A program made the translations under genes and the position numbers. A stretch of DNA of 64,000 bases from Liolophura sinensis (taxonomy: Eukaryota > Mollusca > Polyplacophora > Chitonida > Chitonidae): assembly GCF_032854445.1 (NCBI RefSeq), contig NC_088303.1:16563501-16627500 (forward strand), given 5' to 3'. Below, piece by piece: positions 46,274 to 55,814 of the stretch. Below the pieces are notes generated by a model that saw only the letters and a program-made list of their open reading frames with translations, had not been told where the DNA came from and searched no databases. Numbering within the stretch: position 1 is the stretch's first letter; the number at the start of each line of letters is the position of its first letter.

Positions 46274-46401
46274 TGTAAGATAATTACGATGGCTACAGCT
46301 GACTGCCATCTTAGATCATTCTTTCATCATGTCACGTGAAAACCCACATCCCGATAGATGAGGCGCCTGTGAGAGGTATCGCAAATGTAACATACATTAG
46401 A
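46274..46401 (-). repeat. 5' LTR of the Gypsy element
   Basis: Plus strand TGTAAGATAATTACG to AACATACATTAGA, gapless partner of 35012-35139. Confidence 0.85.
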
Positions 46402-47234
46402 GTTGTTACCATTGTTTTTATGTGTTGACAACAAGACTAAAGTCCTTCAGTATAAAATCTTAGATACAGTTTACCCTTGCACCGTTTTTCTACATAGACC
46501 CACTGTTATTCCATCATGTTGTTCCACGTGTGGCCATTTAGATACCGGTATATTGTTAAAGAATTTGGTAACCTGTTGGCGAAAAAGGTCTTGAACCTTA
46601 TTTTAAAGCTGCATGTTTTTCAGGAATTGTAGATAGAAGACCAAACTTGTTTGCCATAGAGATCTTGTATGGTTACTTCAAAACGATTGTTTTGTCAAAC
46701 TGATGTTAAAATGCTCAATTTCTGTTTACCTTATACCAAGTATTTAATACATAGCTGCCATATAAGCAAAAACCTCATACTTTTTGTTAATAACAGATGC
46801 TCCCTTCAACACAATGTATGCATAATATGAAAGTGCTCCAGCCAAAATTTTGATGATGAAGCTCTTGCAAAATTTGATAGAGTATAGTTTTATGATAGTG
46901 ATATAACTAGAATCTAACTAATATTGCTTTGGAACATATAGGTTTATTTCATTTACTTGTATGAAGATATCTATCTGTTCAGACTGGCTTCAGGCTATGC
47001 CTTATGTTTTATGGCTAAATTTAAGCTTGTGAGTTTTGGAAAGAGAAAAAAATACTGTGCAATGTACTAAAACCCCTCGGCCTTGAGCAAATGTACGATA
47101 TGGTGGTTTGTAATAATGTGTAGATCTTCGTCGAGTGGCATTTAGAAAGTTGTGAAACATGAAGCAAGAGAATACCTTTTTAGGATAACAACTTTTTGTC
47201 TATTTCAGACTGCCGTTACAGCGTGTTATGTAAA
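46402..47234. other. Intergenic, nothing recognised
   Basis: AT-rich, no motif-bearing frame. Confidence 0.4.
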
Positions 47235-47760
47235 ATTTAAATTAAAACACTCCTATGACCTTGAAAAAAAATGTCAGTTTCGCCGAAAAGCAATAGTGTT
47301 CTTCCTCATGCCAAGGTGTAAGTGTGGTGTAAGTTTGGTGAACTTGGGCTAAACCATTCTAGAGATAGCATGTTCACAAGCTTTTTTTTAAATTTAACTT
47401 AAATGATCCCAATGACCTTGAAGATAAAGCTCGAGGTCGCTGAAAAACAAAAGGGTTCTTTCTCAAGACAAAGATTATGTATGGTGTAAGTCTGGGGAAT
47501 TTGGCATAAACCGCCCTGGAGATATCATGTTTGCAAGCCTTTTATAATATTTAACCCAAATGACCCGAGTGACCTTGAATGAAAGATCAAGTTCGCTGGA
47601 ATATCAATTTGATTCTTCTCAAAGACAAAGTGTAAGTGTGTTGTAAGTTTGGTGAACTTGGGCTAAACCGTTCTAGAGATAGAGCGTTCACAAGGGTATG
47701 GACAGACTGACAGACTGGCACACGGACGGACGGACGCCGACCGCTACGACAATACCTTTG
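47235..47760 (+). repeat. 157-bp tandem repeat, three copies, with GGAC-rich end
   Basis: The ATGACCTTGAA-type block recurs at 47255, 47412 and 47569 (157-bp spacing), each followed by TTCTTCTCAAAGACAAAG and TTTGGTGAACTTGGGCTAAA variants. The array ends in GACAGACTGGCACACGGACG and GACGGACGCC. This layout recalls a dispersed repeat common in marine invertebrates. Confidence 0.85.
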
Positions 47761-47869
47761 GCCAATATTAGCTGAGGGGTGAAAACCCAGTGCTGGACTT
47801 GGTTAGTGTTTCGGTAAATGTAATATTGGAACATTATATACATATAAATATAGATACACCTAGCTCTGT

Positions 47870-47901
47870 AGGGCTGTGATCACGTATACTATCACAGCCC
47901 T
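47870..47901. repeat. Short perfect hairpin
   Basis: AGGGCTGTGAT (47870-47880), a 10-bp loop CACGTATACT, then ATCACAGCCCT (47891-47901). Confidence 0.85.
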
Positions 47902-48090
47902 GTCTTGTTTTATAAGCTTACCTTGAATACCTCCGCTGCTGGCATCAGTTTACTACTGCTGAGCACCAAATAATTTGTCTGTCCGTAGTCACAGTGGTCT
48001 CAGCTATCAATTCCAGGTATGTGCTCCCATGTGTCATCACAATAAACCCGCACAAGCAAGAAGCATATAAGCTCGGATTGGGTTGCTGTA

Positions 48091-49035
48091 AGACCACGCC
48101 CACAAGCCCTCGCATCGACTCGGCAGGCTCGACCATATACTAGTATATGTGCACTAGGGAGCCTATAGTATATGTACTTACAAAGACAAGATGGAAACAA
48201 AGTTTCACCGATTTCAGACATTAAGCTTTTCTCCGCTAATTGTGCACCCATCTGTACTCCCTGGTGTCCGGTGAATCTTACGCCACCATTAGTTTGTCAA
48301 AAATGTCCACAATTGTGAATATAATCCATCAAAACATCAGAAAGTGGATTAGTGCTTTATCTGGACACAGCGCCATCGTTTTCTAAAAAAAGGCCCCTTG
48401 CTTAAATAGCACTTACGCCATTTTTGTAAATCAGTGACCCAGATTTCATCAAATAGCCTCTGGGCCAAAGATATTTTTTCAGTCTTTCTGCGATCATTTT
48501 TATCATAAATGTCTAGTACCTGTCTGGCCAGTGGGGCAAAAATTTGGCCTTTCATGGCTAATTCTGTTGCTTTCTGTTGTAAAGAATTCATTATATAAAA
48601 CTTTTTCACCGTTGACTAGTGTATTGAGGCGTGTTTGGCGAAGTAAGCTCAAAGTTCATGTGCGGCGGCAGAGGATATTTGTCCATGTAAGGTGTTTGAT
48701 GGTTTCTGGGTCACTCACTCACAAAACATGAAGTGATATTATAGGATGGAACAAACAGTCAGTGCCCAGATAATGCACTGATCGACGATCTAATGTTTTC
48801 ATGGATTATGTCTACATTGTGGATATTTTGGACAAACTAATGGCGGCGTGAGATTCACATGACACCAGGAAGTACAAATGTGTACAAAATTAGCGGACAA
48901 AAGCTTTATTTCTAAAATCGGTGACACTTTGTTTCTGACCTTGTCTATGTACATATATATGTAGACCAAGCGCACATAAAGTGGTACATGTATATGGCCG
49001 GGCCTGTTGGATCTATACGAGGACCCGTGAAGCGG
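48091..49035. mobile_element. Inverted-repeat element with ~280-bp diverged arms
   Basis: About 48091-48369 and 48759-49035 are reverse complements at moderate identity. Paired blocks include AATTAGCGGAGAAAAGCTT / AATTAGCGGACAAAAGCTT, AAATCGGTGAAACTTTGTTT / AAATCGGTGACACTTTGTTT and CCATTAGTTTGTC in both. The ~390-bp centre holds a minus-strand frame (48609-48349, MKKFYIMNSLQQKATEL...) of 86 codons that I do not recognise. The outer right arm joins the satellite at 49036. It may be a foldback transposon or a satellite-derived inversion. Confidence 0.7.
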
Positions 49036-50325
49036 CAGTGGGCTGGACGGACGCAAGAGACGGAGCTGTGCGCAACATGTCTGCGTTTATTGATCCACCC
49101 ATTTATGACGTTATTGATCTGTTTATTTGTTTGGTCGAACTGCTTATTTTTATGTATACTTTCGGTTTGTTTTATGAGTTAATCGCGTGTAATCCGTACG
49201 TTTCTTTGGATAAATCAGTGTGTGGGATACTGGTGAATATATTTGCGCCGTTATACATCTTTACATAGTTCTAAAACTGATGGCTGGCTTCTACTATATA
49301 TTCCAGAATCGAGTTTATTATATAACTATATCTATCAGGTAGGTGTGTTTTTCTGATGCGCACTTCGTAGATGGACTATGCTGACGTCAATGTGTGTGTA
49401 TAACAGCAGGTCCATATTTGGTCATGGTTGTAGCATGACTGTCAGTCTTCTTGAGTAAACGTCTATACGCTGACTTGTTGCAAGCCCAGAGGCCCATTAT
49501 CCGGTGACTAGTGCCGATGGAATGCATACCCCCTACAGCACCATGCGCCGCTCTTTAGGTCCCCTTTGTTTGTAAAACAAATTATGTAGAGAACGACGCA
49601 TGCGCTCCAAGGAGTATGGTGTTTGGGGTGCAGTTTCAGGTCATTGAAACTTCTAGCCTGCTCATAGTCTGGGATTGTGCAAGCCTTTCATAATTTAGAG
49701 CAGCAGAGGGCTGGATGAATGCAAGAAATGGAGCTCCGCACAACAGCTAGGACCTACATGTTTTGCGTTTATTGATCCACCTGTTTATGACGTTATTGAT
49801 CTGCTTATTTGTTTGGTCGGACCGATTATTTTAAGGTTTTCTGTGTACTTTCTGTTTGTTTTATGAGTTAATCGCGTGTAATCCGTGCGTCTCTGTGGTT
49901 AAATCTGTCAGTAGAATACTGGTGAGTATATTTGCGCCGTTAAACAATTTTACACGTATCATTTTATGTAACAATTCTAAAACTTAGAGCTGGCTTCTGC
50001 TATATATTCCACCACTGATTTTATTATAGGACTATATCTGCCAGATGGGTCTGTTTTCTTCTGATGCGCACTTCGTAGATCTGCCGCTGACGTTATTCAG
50101 TTTATGTGTAACGGTGTTTCCATATTTGGTCACAGCCAGGAGAGGCGCAACAGATGATTAATCGATTTGAAATGTTGACGCCCATGTGTGTGTAAAAACG
50201 GATCTCCATATCTGGTCATAGCCCAGAACGCCACCTTGACTAGTCCAGATTGGCTACTGACGTCAGTGTGTGTATACCAGTTGGTCCTGATGTGGTCATA
50301 GCTCAGGTGCCCAGTAACAGTCGAC
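49036..50325 (+). repeat. Complex satellite, two ~690-bp units with ~88-bp subunits
   Basis: TTTATGAGTTAATCGCGTGT occurs at 49171 and 49860 (689 bp apart), each preceded by GCGTTTATTGATCCACC and followed by ATATTTGCGCCGTTA and GATGCGCACTTCGTAGAT. ~88-bp subunits follow, with TGACGTCA (49382-49389, 50258-50265), TGTGTGTATAA-like and CCATATTTGG (49412-49421, 50120-50129) motifs. Confidence 0.85.
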
Positions 50326-50330
50326 TAACG

Positions 50331-50590
50331 CCAAAGAAGTTCTGCACAACTTGAGCAGTATGGGGTTTGGCGTTGGCATGCTCGTACAGGACACCACGTG
50401 GGTGGTGTTGAAGGAATGGCAGGACAACAGGACAGAATTTCACCCACGTAACGTTGAGCTGTTAGGTTCTCGTAGATGATGACCAGTGGTGTCCTTTCCT
50501 CTCCACAAATCCCACTCTACACCATCACGCTACCACCACCAAACGGTACCACCTCCTGGACACATGACGCAGCCGTCGTTCGCCTCTTCA
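50331..50590 (-). pseudogene. Tc1/mariner transposase fragment
   Basis: The minus strand reads, across frameshifts, RFGGGSVMV near 50545, then ENLTAQRYVGEIL (about 50475-50435), a PFLQHHP-like segment and ANAKPHTAQVVQNFF (about 50380-50335). These are hallmark Tc1 blocks (normally NLTAQRY and DNARPHTA). The catalytic Asp before NARPH reads as His/Ala here. Confidence 0.75.
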
Positions 50591-50617
50591 ATGGTAAACT
50601 CGCTGTCTACATACAAT

Positions 50618-50982
50618 GTTAGAAGGATCAAGCTTTCAGTTTGAGGGAGAAGATTCTTTGTTTAATGTAAAATTTGACGTGCTGCACTGTAAAAAATGTT
50701 GTATATGCACCTGTTTCCATGGGATGTGGCAAACAATATATTGGCCAGACCTCAGATCTCTGCTCCAGGTTGACGCTGCACCGACAACATATTAACAACG
50801 AAGAATATTGTCATCTTCCAGTCAGTAAGTTCATACGCTCATGCGCATTGTCATTGACTCCCTCGTTTAAAGTCTTCCCATTTTATAAAGTATTAGATGG
50901 AAATCAAGCCATCTTAGATGTAAAAGAAACTTCCTTCATAAATAAATACAACCCAAGTCTCAATGGTAGTCATCGGCCCTAA
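50618..50982 (+). pseudogene. GIY-YIG endonuclease domain fragment of a mobile element
   Basis: The main frame (50674-50982) has KNVVYAPVSMGCGKQYIGQT (GIY-YIG core), RLTLHRQHINN, FKVFPFYKVLDG and KETSFINKYNPSLNG. A preceding piece, FQFEGEDSLFNVKFD, is in another frame (50618-50675), so a frameshift occurred. Such domains occur in Penelope-like retroelements and other mobile DNA; the parent element is undetermined. Confidence 0.7.
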
Positions 50983-51520
50983 TATCGTATCTCATAATAT
51001 CATGATGCACCACATGCTTGTATAATTTATGTTGATTAATTGTGTCAAACCAGTTCATTTTCATTGCTCATTGTATGTATATTACCCATTGTAAATGTAC
51101 AAATCTTTTGTCACAGATTATCGGCATGGTCATCCGTTCGATGCTAATAAAGACGCATAGTCACTAGTCGCCCTGAGGATAGACACTCTTACGTACTGAC
51201 TTTTCTATTGTTCACTACTTAACAGCTTTATACATGTACGACCTTGTTCCCAGCACCAATTTATCCATGTACTATGCCATGTAGATATACCACTGCCTGT
51301 TTTGACATGTACCTAATATGTTCCTTACTTACTGGTAACAGATATCCAATATAAAGACCTCTGCGGACATTCATATTCATATTCCTTGAAAATAACATGA
51401 AGTTTGAAAGTGCAGTTGGAATATAACAGAATGTAGAAAGTTAAGAAAGTTTTATTATTTTTTGTACTATATATATATGTATGGCTGGCTGCTCTGGTTT
51501 TACTGTCTATGCTGTACGTC
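50983..51520 (+). other. Possible 3' tail of the GIY-YIG element
   Basis: AT-rich, with an AATAAAGACGC hexamer context near 51147. No other feature. Confidence 0.3.
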
Positions 51521-52020
51521 TGTAACTATACTGAGGTCAGTATGTGTATAAGGGGATACCCATATTTGGTCATAGCCCTGAAACCCAACAGCAGTTGACT
51601 AGTGGAGATAAACTAGTAACGTCATTGTGTGTATAAGTGGATAAGCGTATTTGGCTATAGCTCACGAGTCCAGCAACAGTTGACTATAGTGGAGACGGAC
51701 TACTGACGTAATTGTCTATATAAGCGGATGTCCATATTTGGTTATAGCTCAGAGGCGCAGCAGTAGTTGACTAATCAAGATGGAGGTGTTGATAACATTC
51801 ATGTGCATATAACCGGGGTCCATATTTGATCATAGCCAAGGAGCCCAGAAGCTGTTGACTAATGGAAATGGAATGTTGGGGTCAACATTGGGGTCATGGA
51901 AACTTCAAGCTAGGATTGCACAAGCACCTCATAACTTAGAGCGACGCAAGAAACGGAGCTCCGCTCAAAAGTAAGCTTACGTCCATGTCTGCTTTATCAA
52001 ACCGCTAATTTCGGTGTGTT
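51521..52020 (+). repeat. Satellite, ~88-bp subunits
   Basis: Four subunits with ACGTCATTGTGTGTATAAGT or TGACGTAATTGTCTATATAA, CCATATTTGG (51560-51569, 51732-51741) and CAGCAACAGTTGACTA. They end in GCAAGAAACGGAGCTCCGCT and TCAAACCGCTAATTTC. Confidence 0.85.
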
Positions 52021-52028
52021 TGTTGTGT

Positions 52029-52296
52029 ATTGTGAATGTTAGCAGGCCTTACACATAATCTGTTTTAATCTGGTCTTGCAGTGGAACTGTAGGCTTGGTG
52101 ACCACCTACTGTTTTAATCCACCGCAACGCTGCATATCAGGACCAGTCATGTACATTATTGTTAGAATTGTATGTCTGTAAACCTTGTTACAACTTGTTT
52201 GTTACTATGCTGTATGTTTTTGTATAAAAATGTACTGTCACTTGTCAAATGAACCCAGAGCCCCGGAACCACCGACTCTGCAATACAACTGTGCCA
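52029..52296 (+). repeat. 5' LTR of the compact element
   Basis: ATTGTGAATGTTAGCAGGCC to AATACAACTGTGCCA; near-identical partner at 53603-53870. Confidence 0.75.
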
Positions 52297-52399
52297 CCAG
52301 CTAGTGTGAATCTGTTTAATTTATATGTGCGTGTTTTCCTAACGTTCAAAAAGTGTTCAGTACATAAGTAAATCCTGCCTTAAGTGTTGATTACAAATT

Positions 52400-52774
52400 G
52401 TGACCGGCATCCCAATATTTGGTGGAGTACAACCCGAGCAATTAGGACCTTCTGTTTTCCTAAACTTTTCCGTGTACCAGAGAGAAGACATCGGCTGTGA
52501 GTTAATTAAGATAACCAACATGACAGTGGCAAGCATAGATGTGTACCAGATTATCATCATGTTAGAGGTAAGCCTACACACGACACACTGGTCACTTCAG
52601 CACCATAATGGGCAGTCTATGCAGGTTACCTTCACCTGGGGGAAACTACCACAGACACAGCTGACAACCAGCGTTTGTTCTATCAAGAAATCCCCTTCAA
52701 CCATTCGCCGTGACCAACTGAGAAGGTCAGCATATCAGCAGCGAATCAACACATACCTGGGAATGGAAGTTTGA
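52400..52774 (+). CDS. Gag-like ORF of the compact LTR element (upstream frame)
   Basis: Open frame of up to 124 codons ending TGA at 52772-52774; the start is uncertain (the first codon is GTG). HTTHWSLQHHNGQSMQVTFTW is followed by KKSPSTIRRDQLRRSAYQ, a basic segment I associate with gag-like proteins of invertebrate retroelements. It overlaps the chromodomain frame, so the two may be one protein joined by frameshift or splicing. Confidence 0.45.
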   Translation: MTGIPIFGGVQPEQLGPSVFLNFSVYQREDIGCELIKITNMTVASIDVYQIIIMLEVSLHTTHWSLQHHNGQSMQVTFTWGKLPQTQLTTSVCSIKKSPSTIRRDQLRRSAYQQRINTYLGMEV

Positions 52775-53505
52775 GTGAGGTAAACACAAGCTGTAAAGCG
52801 GTGCAGACACAGAATGTGACAGGTGTGACTGTTTCTACACAGGTTACCTATCCAACAGAGAATGCCTCCTGCCAAACAGAGACGGATGAGTTGGTAGACA
52901 AACGGAACCCTGTGGCAACCATATTGTCAAATGAACACTGTGCCTTGCTGACAGGACCCAAAGTCACAGGGAAGATTTTGAAGCGCAGGTTTTATTGCGA
53001 TTCTGACCACTTTCTGATTAAGTGGCAGAACCAGCCTAACAGATCTAATGAATGGGTGGCTAGAGCTAACCTGGACAGAAGTGCTCTGAAATATTTGCAA
53101 CAAAATGAAGATCGCATCCCAGGACCGAGAGAAACAGCCATTCACTCCTCAAGCCCCGTAACAACTGACATACACAGTGTGGGATTAACGAATCAGGTCG
53201 CCTTCCATACCAGTTCAGCTAAAGAATACGTTTTGAGTGTTAAAGTGGCACCCACTGACACAACAGTTGAAGACCTGAGACATGCGGATGTTCTTGACTA
53301 CAAGCTAACAGATGACTTTGGAAACGTGGTCAATGACATTCAGCAGATGTATGAGTTAGGGAATGTAAGATTAACACATATTGTAGATGTTTATGGTCGG
53401 CGGCGCACACCCCCTAAAAATTATCTCAATACACCATTAAAAAATTATATTTTACATAATCGAGATGACGTGGTGTTGTTTACATGGCCAAATATGCCTA
53501 AATAA
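52714..53505 (+). CDS. Chromodomain-containing ORF of the compact LTR element
   Basis: Open from 52714 (after TGA at 52711-52713) to TAA at 53503-53505; no convincing ATG was seen near the start. Around residues 82-128 of this frame, KILKRRFYCDSDHFLIKWQ then NRSNEWVARANLDRSALKYL matches a chromodomain: three strands with aromatic positions, then a C-terminal helix. The C-terminal third (KEYVLSVKVAPTDTTVEDLR... DVYGRRRTPPKNYL) is not recognised. Family role: chromodomains bind methylated histone tails, and in retroelements they direct integration. Here no integrase is attached. It could alternatively derive from a Polinton integrase tail. Confidence 0.6.
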   Translation, partial: PTEKVSISAANQHIPGNGSLSEVNTSCKAVQTQNVTGVTVSTQVTYPTENASCQTETDELVDKRNPVATILSNEHCALLTGPKVTGKILKRRFYCDSDHFLIKWQNQPNRSNEWVARANLDRSALKYLQQNEDRIPGPRETAIHSSSPVTTDIHSVGLTNQVAFHTSSAKEYVLSVKVAPTDTTVEDLRHADVLDYKLTDDFGNVVNDIQQMYELGNVRLTHIVDVYGRRRTPPKNYLNTPLKNYILHNRDDVVLFTWPNMPK

Positions 53506-53602
53506 TATTTTTCTCACCGAAGGTTACAACATATTGTTAGTTTTGCACTTGGCGCATTTTGACACGAGGACGTGTCGAATTTAACGAAGGGAGAAATGTT
53601 GC

Positions 53603-53870
53603 ATTGTGAATTTTAGCAGGCCTTACACATAATCTGTTTTAATCTGGTCTTGCAGTGGAACTGTAGGCTTGGTGACCACCTACTGTTTTAATCCACCGCA
53701 ACGCTGCATATCAGGGCCAGTCATGTACGTTATTGTTAGAATTGTATGTCTGTAAACCTTGTTAAAACTCGTTTGTTACTATGCTTTATGTTTTTGTATA
53801 AAAATGTACTGTCACTTGTCAAATGAACCCAGAGCCCCGGAACCACCGACTCTGCGATACAACTGTGCCA
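53603..53870 (+). repeat. 3' LTR of the compact element
   Basis: ATTGTGAATTTTAGCAGGCC to GATACAACTGTGCCA; preceded by the purine tract GAAGGGAGAAA. Confidence 0.75.
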
Positions 53871-53912
53871 TAGCTGAAGTTACACCAGCTAGTTACACCG
53901 GCATCACAATAT

Positions 53913-54420
53913 GTTTTTTGGGTGTTCATTTTGCGGATCGAACTTTATGCAAGGCGGATCTTTGGTTCGGCGTTCACTGGTCGATTATGTATGCCGGGCG
54001 ACAGCTGTCTCGATACGCCGCGGAGTGGAGACATCATCCGAAAAGCCCGCGGAAATTCTACTTTGCGCAGTACGCAGACATTCGCAATTAAAACGACAGA
54101 CGGTGTGTTTTTTCAAGGGTAGACTCATGGAGATAAGATCCTGACGTAAGTGTATAAGCGGGTGTCCATGTTAGGCCATAGCCCGGAGGCCCAGAGGCCC
54201 AGCAGCAGCTGACTAATCAAGATAGTGTTGGCGTCTACATGGACTTCTGAAGTTAGTGTGTGTATGACCGGAGGTCAATATTTGGCCATTGCCCTGAAAC
54301 CCAACAGCAGTTGACCAGTGAAGATGAGTTTGTGACGCCAATGTGTGTATAAGTGGATAACCATATTATGTGGTCAAAGCCCAGGAGCCCAGCAACAGTT
54401 GAGTAGTGGAGAGGGACTCT
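53913..54420 (+). repeat. Satellite, part ~193-bp unit then ~88-bp subunits
   Basis: TTTGCGGATCGAACTT, CTGTCTCGATACGCCGCG and CATTCGCAATTAAAACGACA belong to the 193-bp unit. TGACGCCAATGTGTGTATAA and CAGCAACAGTTGAGTAGTGG belong to the ~88-bp unit. Confidence 0.8.
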
Positions 54421-55814
54421 CCATGCTGTACGACTTTAATCATATTGTATTCCTGCATGAACCAGGATTCTGCTGGCACTGCGGCCCCCATCCTCCGGAA
54501 AACTTGCATGGCCGGAAATGCTTTCGTCGCGTCAAAAATGTAGTTTAACATCTAACATCAGGATAAATTAAGTGGCCTAAAATATTGTATCTTAGTAAGC
54601 TTTGTAATCCTCATGGTCAAACGGAAGTCTTAATCACAAGGCTTGCTGCTGTACCTGATTCGATAGATATGACATCTGACCATAATTCCGGCAGGGAATT
54701 TCCTCATTCCACCGCAGACATTTTAGTGTTTAATTTCATGGGGTTTGGTGGCGAGGTGGATGACGACACTTGTAGAACTGTGCAAACGGGGCTGCTGTAA
54801 GTGGGGAATTTATCAATGACTTGCCAATGATCGGTGGTCTACCCTGGTTTCTTCTGGGGGTTACCTCCACCCACCTGACAATACTGACCCACCGTCATAT
54901 GAGTGAAATAATCACGAGTGTGGCGTAAAACAACAATGTCAGTCAGTCAAATATCTTATAGGATAAATAAAATGTTAATTGAAACTGAGTTTGGAAGCCC
55001 ACCATTTCAGTAGTTGTTGTGACAACAAAATTTTTCATATATTATCACTCCACCCTTCCAAGATTTATTTTCACTAGCTTCTGTGTTCAACTTTACTTAC
55101 TTTTTAAAGTAAATCGGGTTCGCCATCCCTCTAAAGCAGCAAAAACTTCCCTAAAAGAAAGTAAACAGCTTATTAGGGGTCATGTACTGTGGCTGTACTG
55201 AAAGGAGTTAACGGCACTCTGGGACTCAATAGGAAGCTGGACTAAAAATCAGGGCACTGGCATATCTGACAAACTTTCACCCGAAAACACCTGTTTTCGG
55301 AGCCAATTGAAAGGCTAAAATATTACCTTTGGAGGTTAAACTGAAATTTTATGTGGGGAAATCATCCTGTCTTCATAACACTGTTCTAGGATGGACTGAG
55401 GTTTCCTAGATAGCCGAGCTGATCTCGGCATGCTACTGTGTCAACTCAATGCATCGCCATTCTAGGCGCCGCACGCGTAATTTACGATTTAGTAAGCAAT
55501 GGCTTGGCAACGTCACAAATTTGAGCGTTTGCGCAGACATTTGCGCAGCCAGGAGACTTCGGAAACCATGCCTCAGGCACTCAAGATGTATTAACTAACG
55601 GGTTTCCGATTTGGAAGTAACTCTCGGGAAATGGGGGCGAAAAATAACTACCGATAAAATTATAGTGCATAGCGTTGTTTTATTGGACAGAAAATTAAAA
55701 ATACGGAAAAAATTCTTTACAAAGGACATTTTTAGGCATGGCATTAGGTACTGCGGTTTCACAGAGGGATGGCGGACGTTCCGAGAGGCATGGCGGGGCC
55801 CCTCTCGATAAAAC
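54421..55814. other. Non-satellite interruption with a SINE fragment
   Basis: A degraded SINE-like 3' end (CACCGTCATATGAGTGAAAT, GTGTGGCGTAAAACAACAAT) lies at about 54835-54950. No coding feature was recognised in the rest. Confidence 0.45.

Larger units (their letters stand above)
35012..46401 (-). mobile_element. Ty3/Gypsy LTR retrotransposon, dead and interrupted by nested insertions
   Basis: Two 128-bp LTRs begin TGT and end ACA on the minus strand (one copy has a single change). They sit at 35012-35139 (3' LTR) and 46274-46401 (5' LTR), with about 20 mismatches and no gaps. The flanking 5-mers GCTGT (35007-35011) and GTTGT (46402-46406) fit a target duplication with one later change. 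Between them, read on the minus strand, are a primer-binding site, gag, about 7 kb of foreign DNA, the gag zinc-knuckle region, protease, reverse transcriptase, RNase H, integrase and a polypurine tract. Order and motifs identify Ty3/Gypsy. Frameshifts and catalytic-site changes make it non-functional. Confidence 0.85.
52021..53912 (+). mobile_element. Compact young LTR retroelement with chromodomain ORF
   Basis: Direct repeats at 52029-52296 and 53603-53870 are both 268 bp and differ at only about eight positions. Each carries GTTTTTGTATAAAAATG (TATA). A purine tract GAAGGGAGAAA ends at 53596, just before TGTTG. Another TGTTG is at 52021, suggesting LTR starts there. The element sits inside satellite sequence that resumes at about 53913. 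Only ~1.3 kb separates the repeats, with no RT or integrase, so it must be non-autonomous. Exact 3' ends and target duplication were not resolved. Confidence 0.7.
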
